NCBI RefSeq assembly: GCF_029784155.1
Contig: NC_073693.1
Location: forward strand, 148,120,843 to 148,184,842
DNA from: Uranotaenia lowii
Taxonomy: Eukaryota; Arthropoda; Insecta; Diptera; Culicidae
Direction of reading: 5' to 3'
DNA: 64,000 bases
How positions within the stretch are numbered: position 1 is the stretch's first letter; each line of letters begins with the position of its first letter. The translations under genes were made by a program, and so were the position numbers. This document shows positions 10,905 to 22,325 of the stretch, one piece after another. The notes under the pieces are model-generated. The model did no database searches and was not told where the DNA came from. It worked only from the letters and a program-made list of their open reading frames with translations.

Positions 10905-13327
10905 GTTTACCTTTTTACTTTTTGAATAACGATTTTTTTTCGCGTGTGTGTTAAAATCGTGGCTGGAAAAATATGTTTTTTCATGTTTTTCAATAATTTG
11001 AGAAACAGTTATACAGGGCAGTTTTCACTTATTGCGAAGCTGAATCAACCTGTTAGGCCCTTGAATACCGATTCTGTTCTTCCCGGATCGTCCTGGTTCG
11101 AGTGAGCAAGCCTAGTGAGATGTAGTGTTGTTCCCAAGGCCGGGTGTGGCCCAGCGGCCCACAAATGTCTATTCCAGACTGCGGTCGAATCTGCACGGTC
11201 CTCTTAGTCAAAATTGGAAAAATTAAGAAAGCCGAAGCTAAGTATCCTTTACTTTTTTGGTTCATTCTTAAAAAGGGAAATCGATATATTTAAAAAGTTT
11301 TTGAATGCACATTTATTGCTTTGAGTTGATATTTAGCATGGAGATTTACTTTCCCGTACCGTTCGGAAATTCTAGTTCAAATTCTAGTTATCATTATTGA
11401 CAAATTAAATAAATAATAATAATTATTGACAAATGTGTTCAATTTTAATTCGGAAATTCTTATTTTGCTTGAATTTGAAATGTTGAATGTTGATATTTTT
11501 GAAATCATTTGCTTACACATTTTCAACGTGAAGATTACTACGATGCCTAAAATATTCTCGTGTATGCATTGGTGATAATTGTTTTCATCATTTAAATGTT
11601 ATCTATACATTTCAATAGCAAGTTGTGGTATTTTTTTTTATCTTAATGAAAAGATTTTGAATCCTTTAAAGAAGAAATATATAAATATGTTTGAGTATTT
11701 GGTTTCCTATTGCGATTTGCGAATGGTAACAAGGTAAGGTGTAAAACATGTGTAAAAATATGCATTTTTTGTTTTTGATTATACAGTTGCGTTCAAAAAA
11801 GAATGAAATCGCGAGAAGCTGCGCACCCACTTCCAACTTTGACAAGCTGCCATTTCTCTCTCGGTTTATATTTTTTCACGAAAATTTCACACAATCTAGA
11901 TCAACTATCCAACAAACTCTCCACAAAATTTGAAGTCTTTACAATGACGAAAAACAAAGATACAGCTTTTCCCGTAAAAAAGGGAAATTTGGAATTGCTT
12001 CACTAAACTTGCTGTATCTTTGACAATTTTCATCGAAAAATCTTGAAATTTGGTCCAAAGATGTAAAAATGTTTGGTCTAATACAAGGCCAAGTTTCGTC
12101 AAAATCGATGAACGTGATCAAAAATGGTGCCGAATTTAAAATGACGTTCATTATCGCCCAGCAGGCGATTTCATTCTTTTTTGGACGGATGTTTGTATGG
12201 AAAACATCGTAATCCATGTATTCTTGGTTTTTTCTTCCACAAAACCAAAAGTTATCACGAAGAATGTTGTAAATTGCAAAAAACTTCATTCATACTTTGT
12301 TTCGAAAAAGAAAATGTTTCAACAGGGTTCAAAATAAGAAAAACAGAGTTTTAGAAATGACCTGCTAATTATACCGATAAACAAATTTGATATTCAATTA
12401 AAGCGAGTATTCTATTCGCTCTTTTGTTTCAATACCAGCTCTGTTGGAACAATTTCTATTTCTAAACAGCGCAAGGATGAATTTCCTATCAATTTACAAC
12501 ATTCTTTGTAATAAATGTTGGTTTTGTGGAAGAAAAAACCAAGAATACATGGATTACGATGTTTTCCATACAAACATACGTCCAAAAAAGAATGAAATCG
12601 TCTGCTAGGCGATAATGAACCTCATTTTAAATCCGGCACCATTTTTGATCACGTTCATCGATATTGACGAAACTTGGCCTAGTATTAGATCAAATTTCAA
12701 GACTTTTCGATGAAAATTGTCAAAGATACAGCAAGTTTAGTGAAGCAATTCCAAATTTCCCTTTTTTACGGGAAAAGCTGTATCTTTGTTTTTCGTCATT
12801 GTAAAGACTTCAAATTTTGTGGAGAGTTAGTTGGATAGTTGATCTAGATTGTGTGAAATTTTCGTGAAAAAATATAAACCGAGAGAGAAATGGCAGCTTG
12901 TCAAAGTTGGAAGTGGGTGCGCAGCTTCACGCGTTTTCATTCTTTTTTGAACGCAACTGTATATTTAAAAAGCTTAACTCTATTCTGGGGTTTAGTGGGG
13001 GGATTGGACAGGACATCAAACGATCGGACAACTGGTATACAATGGATTGTGGGTTCAAGCCAGCCGGAGTATCTCGGCAAATTTGGAATCATGAGTAGGT
13101 TATTTATGTACCTTTTCAGGATTCCTTATTTGTTTCGAACAGTTTGAAGGGAGTAAGATGAGTCAAACCTGTCCCAAACCAGTGGTAACGGACCCCTTGG
13201 TTGTGCTGCAATAATTGTTGATGAGTTAAGCATGAACAATTTTTGAATGTGCGATCGAGACTTCCCGTACTGCCTCGGGTCGAAAGACCTATCAGCCACT
13301 GGTAGGTTCTCATACATACATACATAC
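10905..13327. mobile_element. insertion with a 26-bp target duplication and CATA tail (probable non-LTR or SINE-like element)
   Basis: A 26-bp direct repeat with one mismatch (starting ATATTTAATACACAATTTGG) lies at 10879-10904 and 13328-13353, inside a known repeat family. The insert ends in CATA repeats (about 13311-13327). A long target duplication plus a simple-sequence tail is the mark of target-primed insertion by non-LTR machinery. The insert shows no recognisable protein. It includes a moderately GC-rich part at 11041-11265 and another at 12990-13310, and is interrupted by the foldback element at 11784-12959. The family is not identified. Confidence 0.6.
11784..12959. mobile_element. 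foldback (long-inverted-repeat) TA-flanked MITE
   Basis: The 1,176-bp element begins CAGTTGCGTTCAAAAAAG and ends with the inverse, flanked by TA at 11782-11783 and 12960-12961. The inverted arms are about 460-480 bp each (about 11784-12268 and 12494-12959), with a central spacer of about 225 bp. CAGTTGCG-type ends and TA targets suggest mobilisation by Tc1/mariner-type transposase; that is inference. Short frames inside are by-products of the symmetry, not genes. Confidence 0.8.
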
Positions 13328-13430
13328 ATATTTAATACACAATTTGGGGACTGTAGGGCCGGCTCGGTTGTCTGGATTTTGCTCGGATCTATTCACTTCA
13401 TTTGCCAAAACAAACACTAAACATAAACAA
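13328..13430 (+). repeat. right part of the CCGGGTTT-type repeat
   Basis: This continues the copy that begins at 10846: the target duplication is followed by GGCCGGCTCGGTTGTCTGG and CGGATCTATTCACTTCATTT, the same order as in the copies at 55940 and 61255. Between 13431 and 15084 I see no gene. The piece 13730-14000 is moderately GC-rich and 14200-14560 is mixed AT-rich sequence without a recognised element. Confidence 0.5.
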
Positions 13431-15084
13431 AATGTGTTGAAATTTTTTTTATGCCTTCAAAACGAAATTTTTGTGCAAGTTTTATAAAAATAATCATGAA
13501 CGGTTTTTTGGAAGCCTATTATACGATTTAAAATCTGACGATGAGTTTTGATGAAAAAATTCTTGATTTATGTAACCTTAACGTTTATCTTTTAACATAT
13601 TTGAACATTGTTTGGCTCACTAAACGATAGAAAAAAAATTGTGGGTTAACATGAAAACTCCATTTATCTCCATCTCTCCATAACCTTGATAGCATCGGCA
13701 AGAAAAAAAAAATGTCGAAGACGGCAAATGCAAGTGCATAAAACTTGGCCCAAAATTTTCAGCACATCATCACCTAACAACGAAAGGTATTAACCCAACC
13801 GGAAAGAACCCGTCCGTCCGTCGGCAGCCAAGTTCCGGCAGCAAAAAGGTGTTTCTTGTTCCATCACCCAGTTTACTTTTCGCATGCAACACACCAGGCA
13901 GAAAACAGCAGAAAGAAAAATAAGGTTGGTGGAATCGAAAAACCTTGCCTGCAGCAATTTTAAAATACCGTTAGCGAGACTGTTTTTTCTCACTCAAAAG
14001 ATTGAAGAAAAAAAATATTTAAAGAATTTACTAGGAAGGTAGTTACATCCTCTGCCGATAAAGATTTGAAAGATGACTCGCACACTTCCGGGTTTAAAAT
14101 GCTTTTCAAAACTATTGAAATGAATTGCGGTTCAGAGTAAATGTTTTAAGAACATTTAAAATCAACAGTTTGAAAAAATTCGATTTAAATTTATATATTG
14201 AAATTTTGTAAGTTTGTTCTTAAATATTTTAAGGTTTATTTTAGGACAAAAATGTTGAACATTCGAAGCACAATTCCCGCTCCTTTGGGAATGCAACATT
14301 CAGTCATTCATTCATTCGTTCGCCCTACCCAACATTGTATTGTGGTGGAACGTCGTCGATTAATGGAATGTGTGCTTTTGGTTGACGTGAGGTAATTTTG
14401 AATCATGATTGTACGTGGTAGTTTGCACAATTTGCTTTGTGCGGCTTCTTGACAACTGTACCGTGACTGGCAGAGTTTTTCGATTTGGCATGGTGTTGAA
14501 TGTGAAAAGCACGGAATTCAGTTTTTTTGTAGTATAAAAGTTCTAAAGAAAGCATTTCAAACTTAGCCATTTATACCTCGATAAAAGAAGAATCAAAATA
14601 ATGAAAATGTGAGCAATCGTGTTCTGAAAATCATCTAAGCTTTCTGCTTCAACAGTGATAGGATCGATTCTCCTAAACCGTCAAAATATATAAAACGATT
14701 GCAAAAGCTTCCTGAAATACTTAAAAACAGTAGATGTGCCTGATAAAGGAGCCTTCGAAAAAACCTTATAAACTTGACATAAGTCCTATTTACTGTTTTC
14801 TGAGTCCGACCTAAAAAAAATCTTGAATACCAATCGCTAAAGTAGCCTAAATAAAGGCGACATTATTGGCAAACTGCTTACTATTTTTATTGCAACAGTG
14901 ATGAACTTGTCAATCTTCTGTACAGATTTTTATTTAAACGATCTATGAATTCTTATACACCCACAAATCAGACTCTACTCCAATAATGAACTTCCTTGGA
15001 GGTTGAATATCGGTATTAGATTTTATGCCGGACCGGCATTAACAAACTTTCAAATAACTGCTTTCTAATTAAAAAAAACATACC

Positions 15085-15320
15085 CCTGATAAACAGCTAA
15101 TAACTTTTTTTTGCTGATAAGATACAAAGTTTAGGTCTTCGACAAAGTTGCTCAGCGGAAAATTTCCTATGGAGATTTTAGAAATTGGCATAAAAACCAT
15201 TATCAGCCTCGGCTCCACAGAAGAAACAAATATTATGTTGATTTTTCTGTACAGAATATTCCATTTTCCCATACAAACCTTAAAGTTCAAATTTACTCAT
15301 GTAAACGTAACTTAAAAATT
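15085..15320. repeat. interspersed repeat copy (GATACAAAGTTTAGGTCTTC family)
   Basis: The phrase 'gataaacagctaataac...gatacaaagtttaggtcttcgacaaagttgctcagcg' recurs in diverged form at 24636-24720 ('tataacagc...gatacgaagtttcggtcttccacaaggttgttcagcg'). At least two copies therefore exist in the window. No ends were defined and no protein is visible. Confidence 0.5.
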
Positions 15321-15744
15321 CTGCAAAAAATCATGAGTTTTGAATCAATACAGACCCCAGGGTTTGAGAAATTCACTCACAGAAATTCACAGACTCAGCC
15401 AAATATACCATATCCTATCACAAGTCAAAGCAGCATGGAAACAATCAGACAGCATGTATATTGTCGAATGATGTTCCGAGTGCTGTGTGCGTATATTAAC
15501 CGGAATAAGAATTAAAAAATTCTTTGTTTCCAACCGACGTGACGGCAAAAAAACATCCAGCCAAGATGAGCTGTGCGTGTGTATGAAAACCGACCGGCAA
15601 TAGAAAACAGTTTCTAGTTTCCCATTCCCACCCCATTCTCCTCCTATTCTTATTCCTTTCCTTTCAAAAACAAAGGAGGATGAAAAAACACCGTCCAAAC
15701 GGCAGCGATAGCAGAAGTACAAAAACTTTCGTTTGCTAACCGAC

Positions 15745-15828
15745 TAAGATGGTGCACTGGGTAAGAAATCGGATAGGCAAGCGGAGATGAGATATTGCAG
15801 TGAGTTCGATCCTCACTGTATTTTTTTT
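15745..15828 (+). ncRNA. tRNA-like sequence with A and B boxes (possible SINE head or tRNA pseudogene)
   Basis: An A-box-like word (TGGTGCACTGGG, 15750-15761) is followed 40 bases on by a B-box-like word (GAGTTCGATCC, 15802-15812). The latter lies in a perfect T-arm: stem GTGAG/CTCAC around the loop TTCGATC (15800-15816). A run of eight T (15821-15828) could stop RNA polymerase III. No 7-bp acceptor stem pairs across the ends, so it is not a normal tRNA gene. The Helitron begins four bases after the T run. Confidence 0.35.
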
Positions 15829-15832
15829 ATTA

Positions 15833-15854
15833 TCTATATATATAAAAATGAATT

Positions 15855-15907
<53 letters not shown>

Positions 15908-17879
15908 TCCCTATAGACTCGGAAACTACTGAACCGGTTCACGTGAAACTTGGCAGGTGGGGGTATTGGAGGCAGGGGAAGGTTCCTATTGTGGTCTGAG
16001 ACCCCTCCTTCTCTCATGAAGGGGGGGAGGGGCCTCCCAAACAAAAGACAATTTTTTGCATAACTCGAGAACCAATCAAGCAAATGGTATCATATTTGGC
16101 ATGGGGTGGTATTTGGGAACGAGGAATATTTCTATGAATATTTGGTACCCCTCCCTCTTTTCAGTGGCGTGATAGAAAGGGGGGAAGGGGGGCTACCTAA
16201 CAATTTTTCATATAACTCGAGAACTAATCAAGATATTGGATCCAAATTTGGCATGGGAAGGTATTTGAACACGAAAAATATTTCAATGATTATTTGAGAC
16301 CCCTCCCTCTTTCCAGTAGAAAGGGGGAGGGGCCTCTTTCATATTTTTTTACATAGTTCAAAAACTAATAAAGCAAATGGAACCAAATTTGGCATGGGAG
16401 GGTATTTGGATACGAAAAATATTTATATGATCATTTGAGACCCCTCCCTCCCAGTAGGGAGTAATAAAGGGGGGAGGGGGCCTCTTTTATACTTTTTAAC
16501 ATAACTAAAAAAGTAATTAAACAAATGGAACCAAACTTGGCATGGGCGGGCATTTTGGAACGTGACATGTTCTAATGATTGTTTAAGACCCCTTCCTTCT
16601 TCCAGCGGGGAGAAAGGAAAGAGGGAGGGAAGTTTCATACCATTTTTATTGCATAACTCAAGAACTACAACAGCAAATGGAACCAAATTTGGCACGGAAC
16701 GATATTTGGGTACGAGAAATGCTTCTATGAATATTTGGTATCCCTCAATCCTTCAAAGAGGGTGATGAAAAGGGGGAGGAAAGGTCTCCCTCACAATTTT
16801 AGTATAACTGGAGAGCTGATCGAGCAAATTGAACCGTATTTGACATGTGAGTGTATTTGGATACAAGAAATGTTTCTATTATAAATTGAAGCTCCATCTT
16901 TTTAGCGGAAAGATATAAAGGGAGAAAAGGGGGTTTCCATTTTTTTTTTGCATAACTTGAGAATTAATCGAGCAAATGAAACCAAATTTGGCATCAAAAA
17001 GTATTTGAGTACGAAAAATACTTTTATAAATATTAAGTTATCACCCCTCTAATGAAAGGAGAGAACGGAATTGGGAATATAGGAAGGAAAGAATGAAGCT
17101 TACATTGAACCTTTATTTTACGAAATCCGGGAAATGGACAAAACTTAACATGGAAAATCATTTTGGTATGACTCTATGATTGTTTGACATATCATCCTCC
17201 TTTCAGTAAGAAGGTACATGGGAGGAGGGAGGCTAGCCCAATACAATTTTGTAAGCATATGTTCTCAATTAATGCTTACGAAGCCAACAAATGGAAACAA
17301 ATATGGCATGGAAAGCTACTTGGTTACGATATATGTTTCTACGATTGTTATAGACCCTTATGCTTTACAGTGTTGAGAGGGGAAGAAAGGAGGGGGATCC
17401 ATATAAAGTTTGTTGTAAAGCTTAAATACTTATCAACCAATGGAATTATATTTGATATGAGAGGATTTTTGGGAACGAAAAAAAATGGGTTAAGAGAAGG
17501 ACAGGGAGGGGCTCTCTAATCAGTTTTTTAGCATAAATCCAGAGCATATCAAGCAAAAACAACCATATTCAATAAGTTAGATTGTTTGCGAACGATTAAT
17601 TTGGGACCCTTCTTTTTTAGGGCGAAACTTAAGGAAACAGATGAAAATTATCAGATCTTTAAAACAAATTTATAGATCAAGATTCAGAATATAATTTATG
17701 GTTATCTTTGTGTTGCAATTTGAAACTCCAGCTGCAGCTCTCATTTTATAGTGGTTGCTTATTAGTTTCGTCATACTTTAATTTAAAATAATCCAAAAAA
17801 AAAACAATAAAATTTTTTATAATTTCTGAAAATATCATTTGATTTTGAAAGGTGTAGCAAAGCACACCGGGTCAGCTAG
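15833..17879 (+). mobile_element. non-autonomous Helitron
   Basis: The element starts TCTATATATATAAAAATG directly after an A. It ends with the hairpin-containing tail CACACCGGGTCAGCTAG directly before a T, the A|T insertion pattern and TC...CTRR ends of Helitrons. A GTCT microsatellite occupies about 15855-15907 near the 5' end. The interior is a diverged minisatellite with no Rep/helicase coding, so it depends on an autonomous partner. A related element lies inverted at 30513-31893. Confidence 0.85.
16080..17480 (+). repeat. diverged tandem array inside the Helitron, period about 147 bp
   Basis: The phrase 'aaccaaatttggcatggg' recurs near 16095, 16245, 16385, 16533, 16682, 16830, 16982, 17140, 17298 and 17447. 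Each unit contains a G-run block (AAGGGGGAGGGGCCTC-like) and a pyrimidine block (GACCCCTCCCTC-like). Spacing stays near 147 bp while sequence decays toward the right. The open frames across it are artefacts of the repeats. Confidence 0.8.
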
Positions 17880-18459
17880 TAAATTATACAATAGGATGAA
17901 AATCCCAGAACATATTTTTCTTGTTTCGCTTGAATGTAGTGGCCATGCATCATTTTGTTTGGGAGCCCGAGTCTTTTTGCAAGTAGTGCTTTCCCAATCA
18001 TATCATCTTTTGTACAGTACACTTTTCAGCGCATTTTCGGCACAGCTACTTGCTAAATAGGCATTGGATTTATGTATGCTATCTCTTCTATGACGTCCCT
18101 AACAATAAAATCTAGCTGATTTACCAAATTCGTACCTTTAAAATTTGCATACATATTGAATCAAACTAAGTAAGTTTTTGCTTCTAGTTATTCTTATCTC
18201 CTAGGAAAGCATCAATCAATATCAAAGGAAATGACTCGATTTCCCCTTTGGATAGAAATAAATGAAAAATGTCGGCCCCAATGTTTTTGAAACTTTTCAA
18301 GGTGTTTCAGAAATAGACGCTCAACTGGAAGAAAAAAGAATCTCTAAACATACTATTATCGATCATGATAAATCAACAACCTGTTCCCCTTTTCCACTCC
18401 AGTCTGTAAAGTTCCTAGTAAGCTCACTCTCCAGGGATGTTTGTTAATGAACTTTCACT

Positions 18460-19390
18460 GTTTTCGGCTGCTCGATATTCCAGAAACAGACGTGATGACG
18501 TCGAATTCCCACAAAACGACGTAATGCGTTCGAAGGTTCTGTTCAAACTACCAGAGGCAATACACACTCACACAACAAAACGTTAGCACCTAATCAAGCC
18601 ATTCGTTAGCGTGGGTGTTGATTATGTAAAATAAATACCCATCAAAGTCTGCACTCCACCATGACGTGACGCCTTGATCCCTGAAATGTCTGCCACCAAT
18701 CACGGAACCAAACCAAACCAAACCAAACCGTACCAAAAACGAACGAAAGCCTCGCCTATCCGCAGCAAGTGCACACACGTTCCGTACCATGTGAGGAGGT
18801 ACTTTATGAGCAAATGAGTGTGATGTACACAATTATGTCACTGGGCTTTCCACCATTAGCAAGGCGACAACCCCCTTGTCTTCATACATCATCCCCCCAA
18901 GCCAAATGGTATCGCTTTTCATAAACACTTCACCAAATCGGTTTGATCCGATACAAACGGCCGGCCGCCGACGTTCCAAAGTAGGATCATGAAACAAAAC
19001 ACCCTCGCCTCGTGCCAAACAGGACGAAAAAGATAAGAACCTAAAAGCCCCAAATGATCCCCAAAGTGATTTATGGGCTGGCTGCCAGTGTTGTGCCTGC
19101 GAAATTTCCGGAGAGAGTTCAAGCTCCTCCTAATAGTTCGGCCTTGTGTTGGATATGAGTGTTGTTTATACTTAACTTCGACCGGGGCGACGCAACGGAA
19201 GAAATCGGCTCCCCGGATGTGCACATCACAAGTGCACTTTTGTGTACCACTTGGATGTGTTGTTCATTGATTCTTTTTTTTTTCGTTTGTGTCCATCACT
19301 GGTGCTCCTTCGGGGATTTGTTCCGTTGTGATTTGGTGCAAGGGTGTGGTCTCTCTACGCACGGAAATAGCAGTTTCTTAAAATAGAATT
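18460..19390. other. low-repeat island, no gene seen
   Basis: This is relatively GC-rich sequence lacking the repeat families above. It contains an AACCAAACC run near 18710-18730. Short open frames on both strands have no recognisable domain or splice pattern. It could be single-copy intronic DNA with regulatory sites; that is inference. The bases 17880-18459 are AT-rich with nothing recognised. Confidence 0.3.
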
Positions 19391-19531
19391 TGTCTATAAA
19401 GTTTATATTTTCAAGCCCCTTTCATTATTTTAATTCCAAAAAAAAAAAAATTGCATTGGATTAACACATTAGACCGTAAGAATGTTTGATAAATGCTATT
19501 CCGGTACTTTGATAAATCCAGATCAGTTTTC

Positions 19532-21471
19532 TCTAGCGCCTTTAACGTTCCCTCACAACTTAGGGGCCGTTTAAACATTACGTTACGCAATTTTATATAA
19601 TTTTAGACGCCCCCTCCCCCCACGTAACACATTCTTTTCAGATTAACATTTTAAAATCGAATGGTGTAGCAGTCCTCATACTCGAAAATTATTTATTTAT
19701 TCTCCGCCTTGAGGTAGACTCAATTTTTCCGTCGTTCGAGCGATCTCTAACATAATATCGATTCGATCGACGGTTTGAGTAATGCAGTTTGACATGCTAG
19801 AGGAGATGTTCATACATTCTCTCGCGAGGTGTTGAATTGTTTCAGAAAGAACTATTTAGCTACTGCAATTCTTATGCATTTTCCGAGATTCTGATCTCAT
19901 GAGATAATCTCTTAGAACTCTCGGGGATTATGAACTTCTGCCGAGAGCTTTCGTAGCAAGGTCGCCTTTTCTACGCTGAGAGCTTAAAGAGGCGATCAAA
20001 CGTTTTTTGAGCGTGTTCAGCAGTCCAATTTGATGTATGCAAAGTGCGGTCAGAGTTTTCATTATATTAATTAAATATTTTCTGATTTTAGTCTGAATAA
20101 GTAAATCAGAAAATGCGTGCTAATATGAGATTAAGCGTGACAATCTCACGTAGCAAGGTTTGTGCGTGCCTATGATATTCGTGTGTGTTGAAATGTTCTT
20201 TGTGTCAAATGAAGGCACATATCTTTCGCAGCTGAACCAATCCTGGATCAAGCAGCACTCCACTGCTTCGTATTCCCGCCACACTCGAGAACACCCGAAA
20301 TTTCAAGCCGTCGAAAGCGAAACATTGCTGTTACCACAACGTTTCGGGGAAGCGACGGGAGCTTCACTTGGCCAAGCGAGTAATCCGTTCTTCGCAGCCA
20401 GCATTGAAACAACTCAGCAGTCGTCGTTCAAGATCAGAGCAGTGTGACACAGGTCGTAGCCCTTTGATCGCAGGTCAAGTCAAACCACGTTGTGGAATTA
20501 TCACCTTACATCAGTGGTTATCGCCAACCAACATCCAACACCTTCGACGGACACCCAAAACAACAGCCAGCATCCGAGCACGCGTGTCTCATTCCATTAG
20601 GAGACGCCAAGCGGCCTCGCCAGCAGTCTCTTCGGCGCCAACAAAGAACAGGAATGCAGGATCGGGTGAGTCCATTCCAGTTGGAATGGTTTATAGCGAC
20701 AGGGGGTCATGCCTAGATGATGCCCTAACGAAAAATCTAGCAAACCGAATCCGTTAGCGAATGACCAGTGAGCTGAAAAACATATTATGAAAAATCCAGT
20801 GTTGAGGCCCGTTCCCGGACAACTATTTAGGGAAACCCCACTGTACAAACATAAAAGCCCGGGCGCGATAAGCTATGCTGCTATAGGCTTGACGCATAAA
20901 AGGCACCCACAAATTAGGGTATAAGTTTAGGCGTTTCAATGATTGCACGCAAGTGGAAGCTAGAGACGTAGAAATTGTAAAATTGTAATTGACCCCTGAG
21001 CTTATTAATTAATTCATTAAGGATTTTAACCGCACTGAGGTGATCTGGGGTAGGACCAGGGTTCGTGAGGTAGTCGGCTCATGATGAGATCGCTAGGTAT
21101 AGGCGGACTTTAACTGAACGGTTTTGATATTTTATGTTGGTTGATTGCAATTTCAGTATAATGGATTAGGTTCGTCGCGTTTTCGGTTGGCTGTTTGGAG
21201 AGCCCTATCTTATCCGATACTTAATCACTACTAAGGATCAATTTAAGGACTCGCCCTCAGCGGAGTCTCACCGAGCATTTTAAACTGTGGAGTACGATCT
21301 CCTAAGGAAGTGGCGTTTCGTTTAAGTCGTACGTCAGTAAGGGATCGGTCAGTGGCAGCTACAATGGGGACCGTCAAAAAATTTGAAAATTGCTTAAATA
21401 TTTCTGGACACATTTAGATATGTATCGAAATTAGTTTGATCTAGCGCCTTTAAAATTCCCTCACAACGTAG
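19532..21471. repeat. unclassified 1.9-kb block bounded by 32-bp direct repeats
   Basis: A 32-bp word beginning TCTAGCGCCTTTAA and ending CTCACAAC(T/G)TAG lies at 19532-19563 and, with three mismatches, at 21440-21471. The block between is richer in GC. It includes a C-run motif (ACGCCCCCTCCCCCC, about 19609) and overlapping short frames at 20160-20757 without recognised domains. A segment at about 20797-21352 begins TGTTGAGGC and is followed by TGGCAGCTACAATGGGGACC, which resembles a retroelement primer-binding context. It may be an LTR-element remnant, but no second LTR copy was found. Confidence 0.35.
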
Positions 21472-22206
21472 GACACATTCTACAGTGCGTGAAATCGTTT
21501 TTCCAGTCTTTTCTGAACTGTTATCATTCTAGAAGTCAACCAATTCACTTGAAAATGAAAACATAGTAGCAAATGGTCGCAAATTGCATTTCCTTCAAAA
21601 TTAATATAATTTGGTCAATGAAAAAATTAAAGTTGCTTGTTAATGAGGTGACGTAAATTCACGCTAAAATTGACCATTTTTGACTTTAGTACACACCACC
21701 ACTGCCTGCTCTCTCTGGGGAAATAGAATCGATGTCTTCAGACAAGTTGTAGAGAAAACAATCACCCACAATTTGATGTCCGTAGTTTATCGATTGAACT
21801 ATAACGAATATAGTTATGTCTCTAAAGTTGTGACGTGAATTCACTCACTTTAATCAGAACAGGGTAGAGGACTGAATTCACGTCACGGAATTTTATATTA
21901 TTCTGAACCATTCTTTAAAGCAAAGGCTTGCAACCTTTTGAAGCAACGGGCCAATTTGAATTTGAAATCTTTTCGGCGGGTCGCACTCAACATAATATTT
22001 ATTTTGAATTAGCATTTACGTCATTTTTTATATACCTAATTACAAATTTTTGACTAAAACATAACTGAAAAAGGCAATATGAAACAAATTCATGAAAACC
22101 GAAATTTTACCAATTTTATCAGCCACAATTGAAAAGATTCATCACTAAATCTTGAGAATTTTGAACAATTTTTAAGAGATTTGGAATTTTTCGCGAACAT
22201 TCTTGT

Positions 22207-22325
22207 TTATTCACGTCAGATATCTTAACGAACGAAAATTCGAACCTTTAACTCAAACGTCAAATTCGTATTGCTGTACGGGTGCGAAACTTGGTGCACA
22301 TATGCGATAATGACGCGAAAGGGTA
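22207..22325 (+). pseudogene. short fragment of the RTE-like C-terminal region
   Basis: About 100 bases match 9985-10080 closely: both encode an FNSNVKSVLLYGCETWCTYA-like stretch (the first residues differ here), the conserved region downstream of the reverse transcriptase. No other part of the element adjoins it. It is a relic of a second insertion of the same family. Confidence 0.7.

Noticed and set aside
15855..15907. Regular GTCT repeats considered as part of a CRISPR-like array
   Set aside because: This is a simple tetranucleotide microsatellite typical of this Helitron family, with no spacers, in eukaryotic DNA.
20160..20757. Two overlapping plus-strand frames (95 and 129 codons) as a possible gene
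   Set aside because: No recognised domain, different frames overlapping the same bases, and location inside a probable repeat block. Kept only as part of that block.
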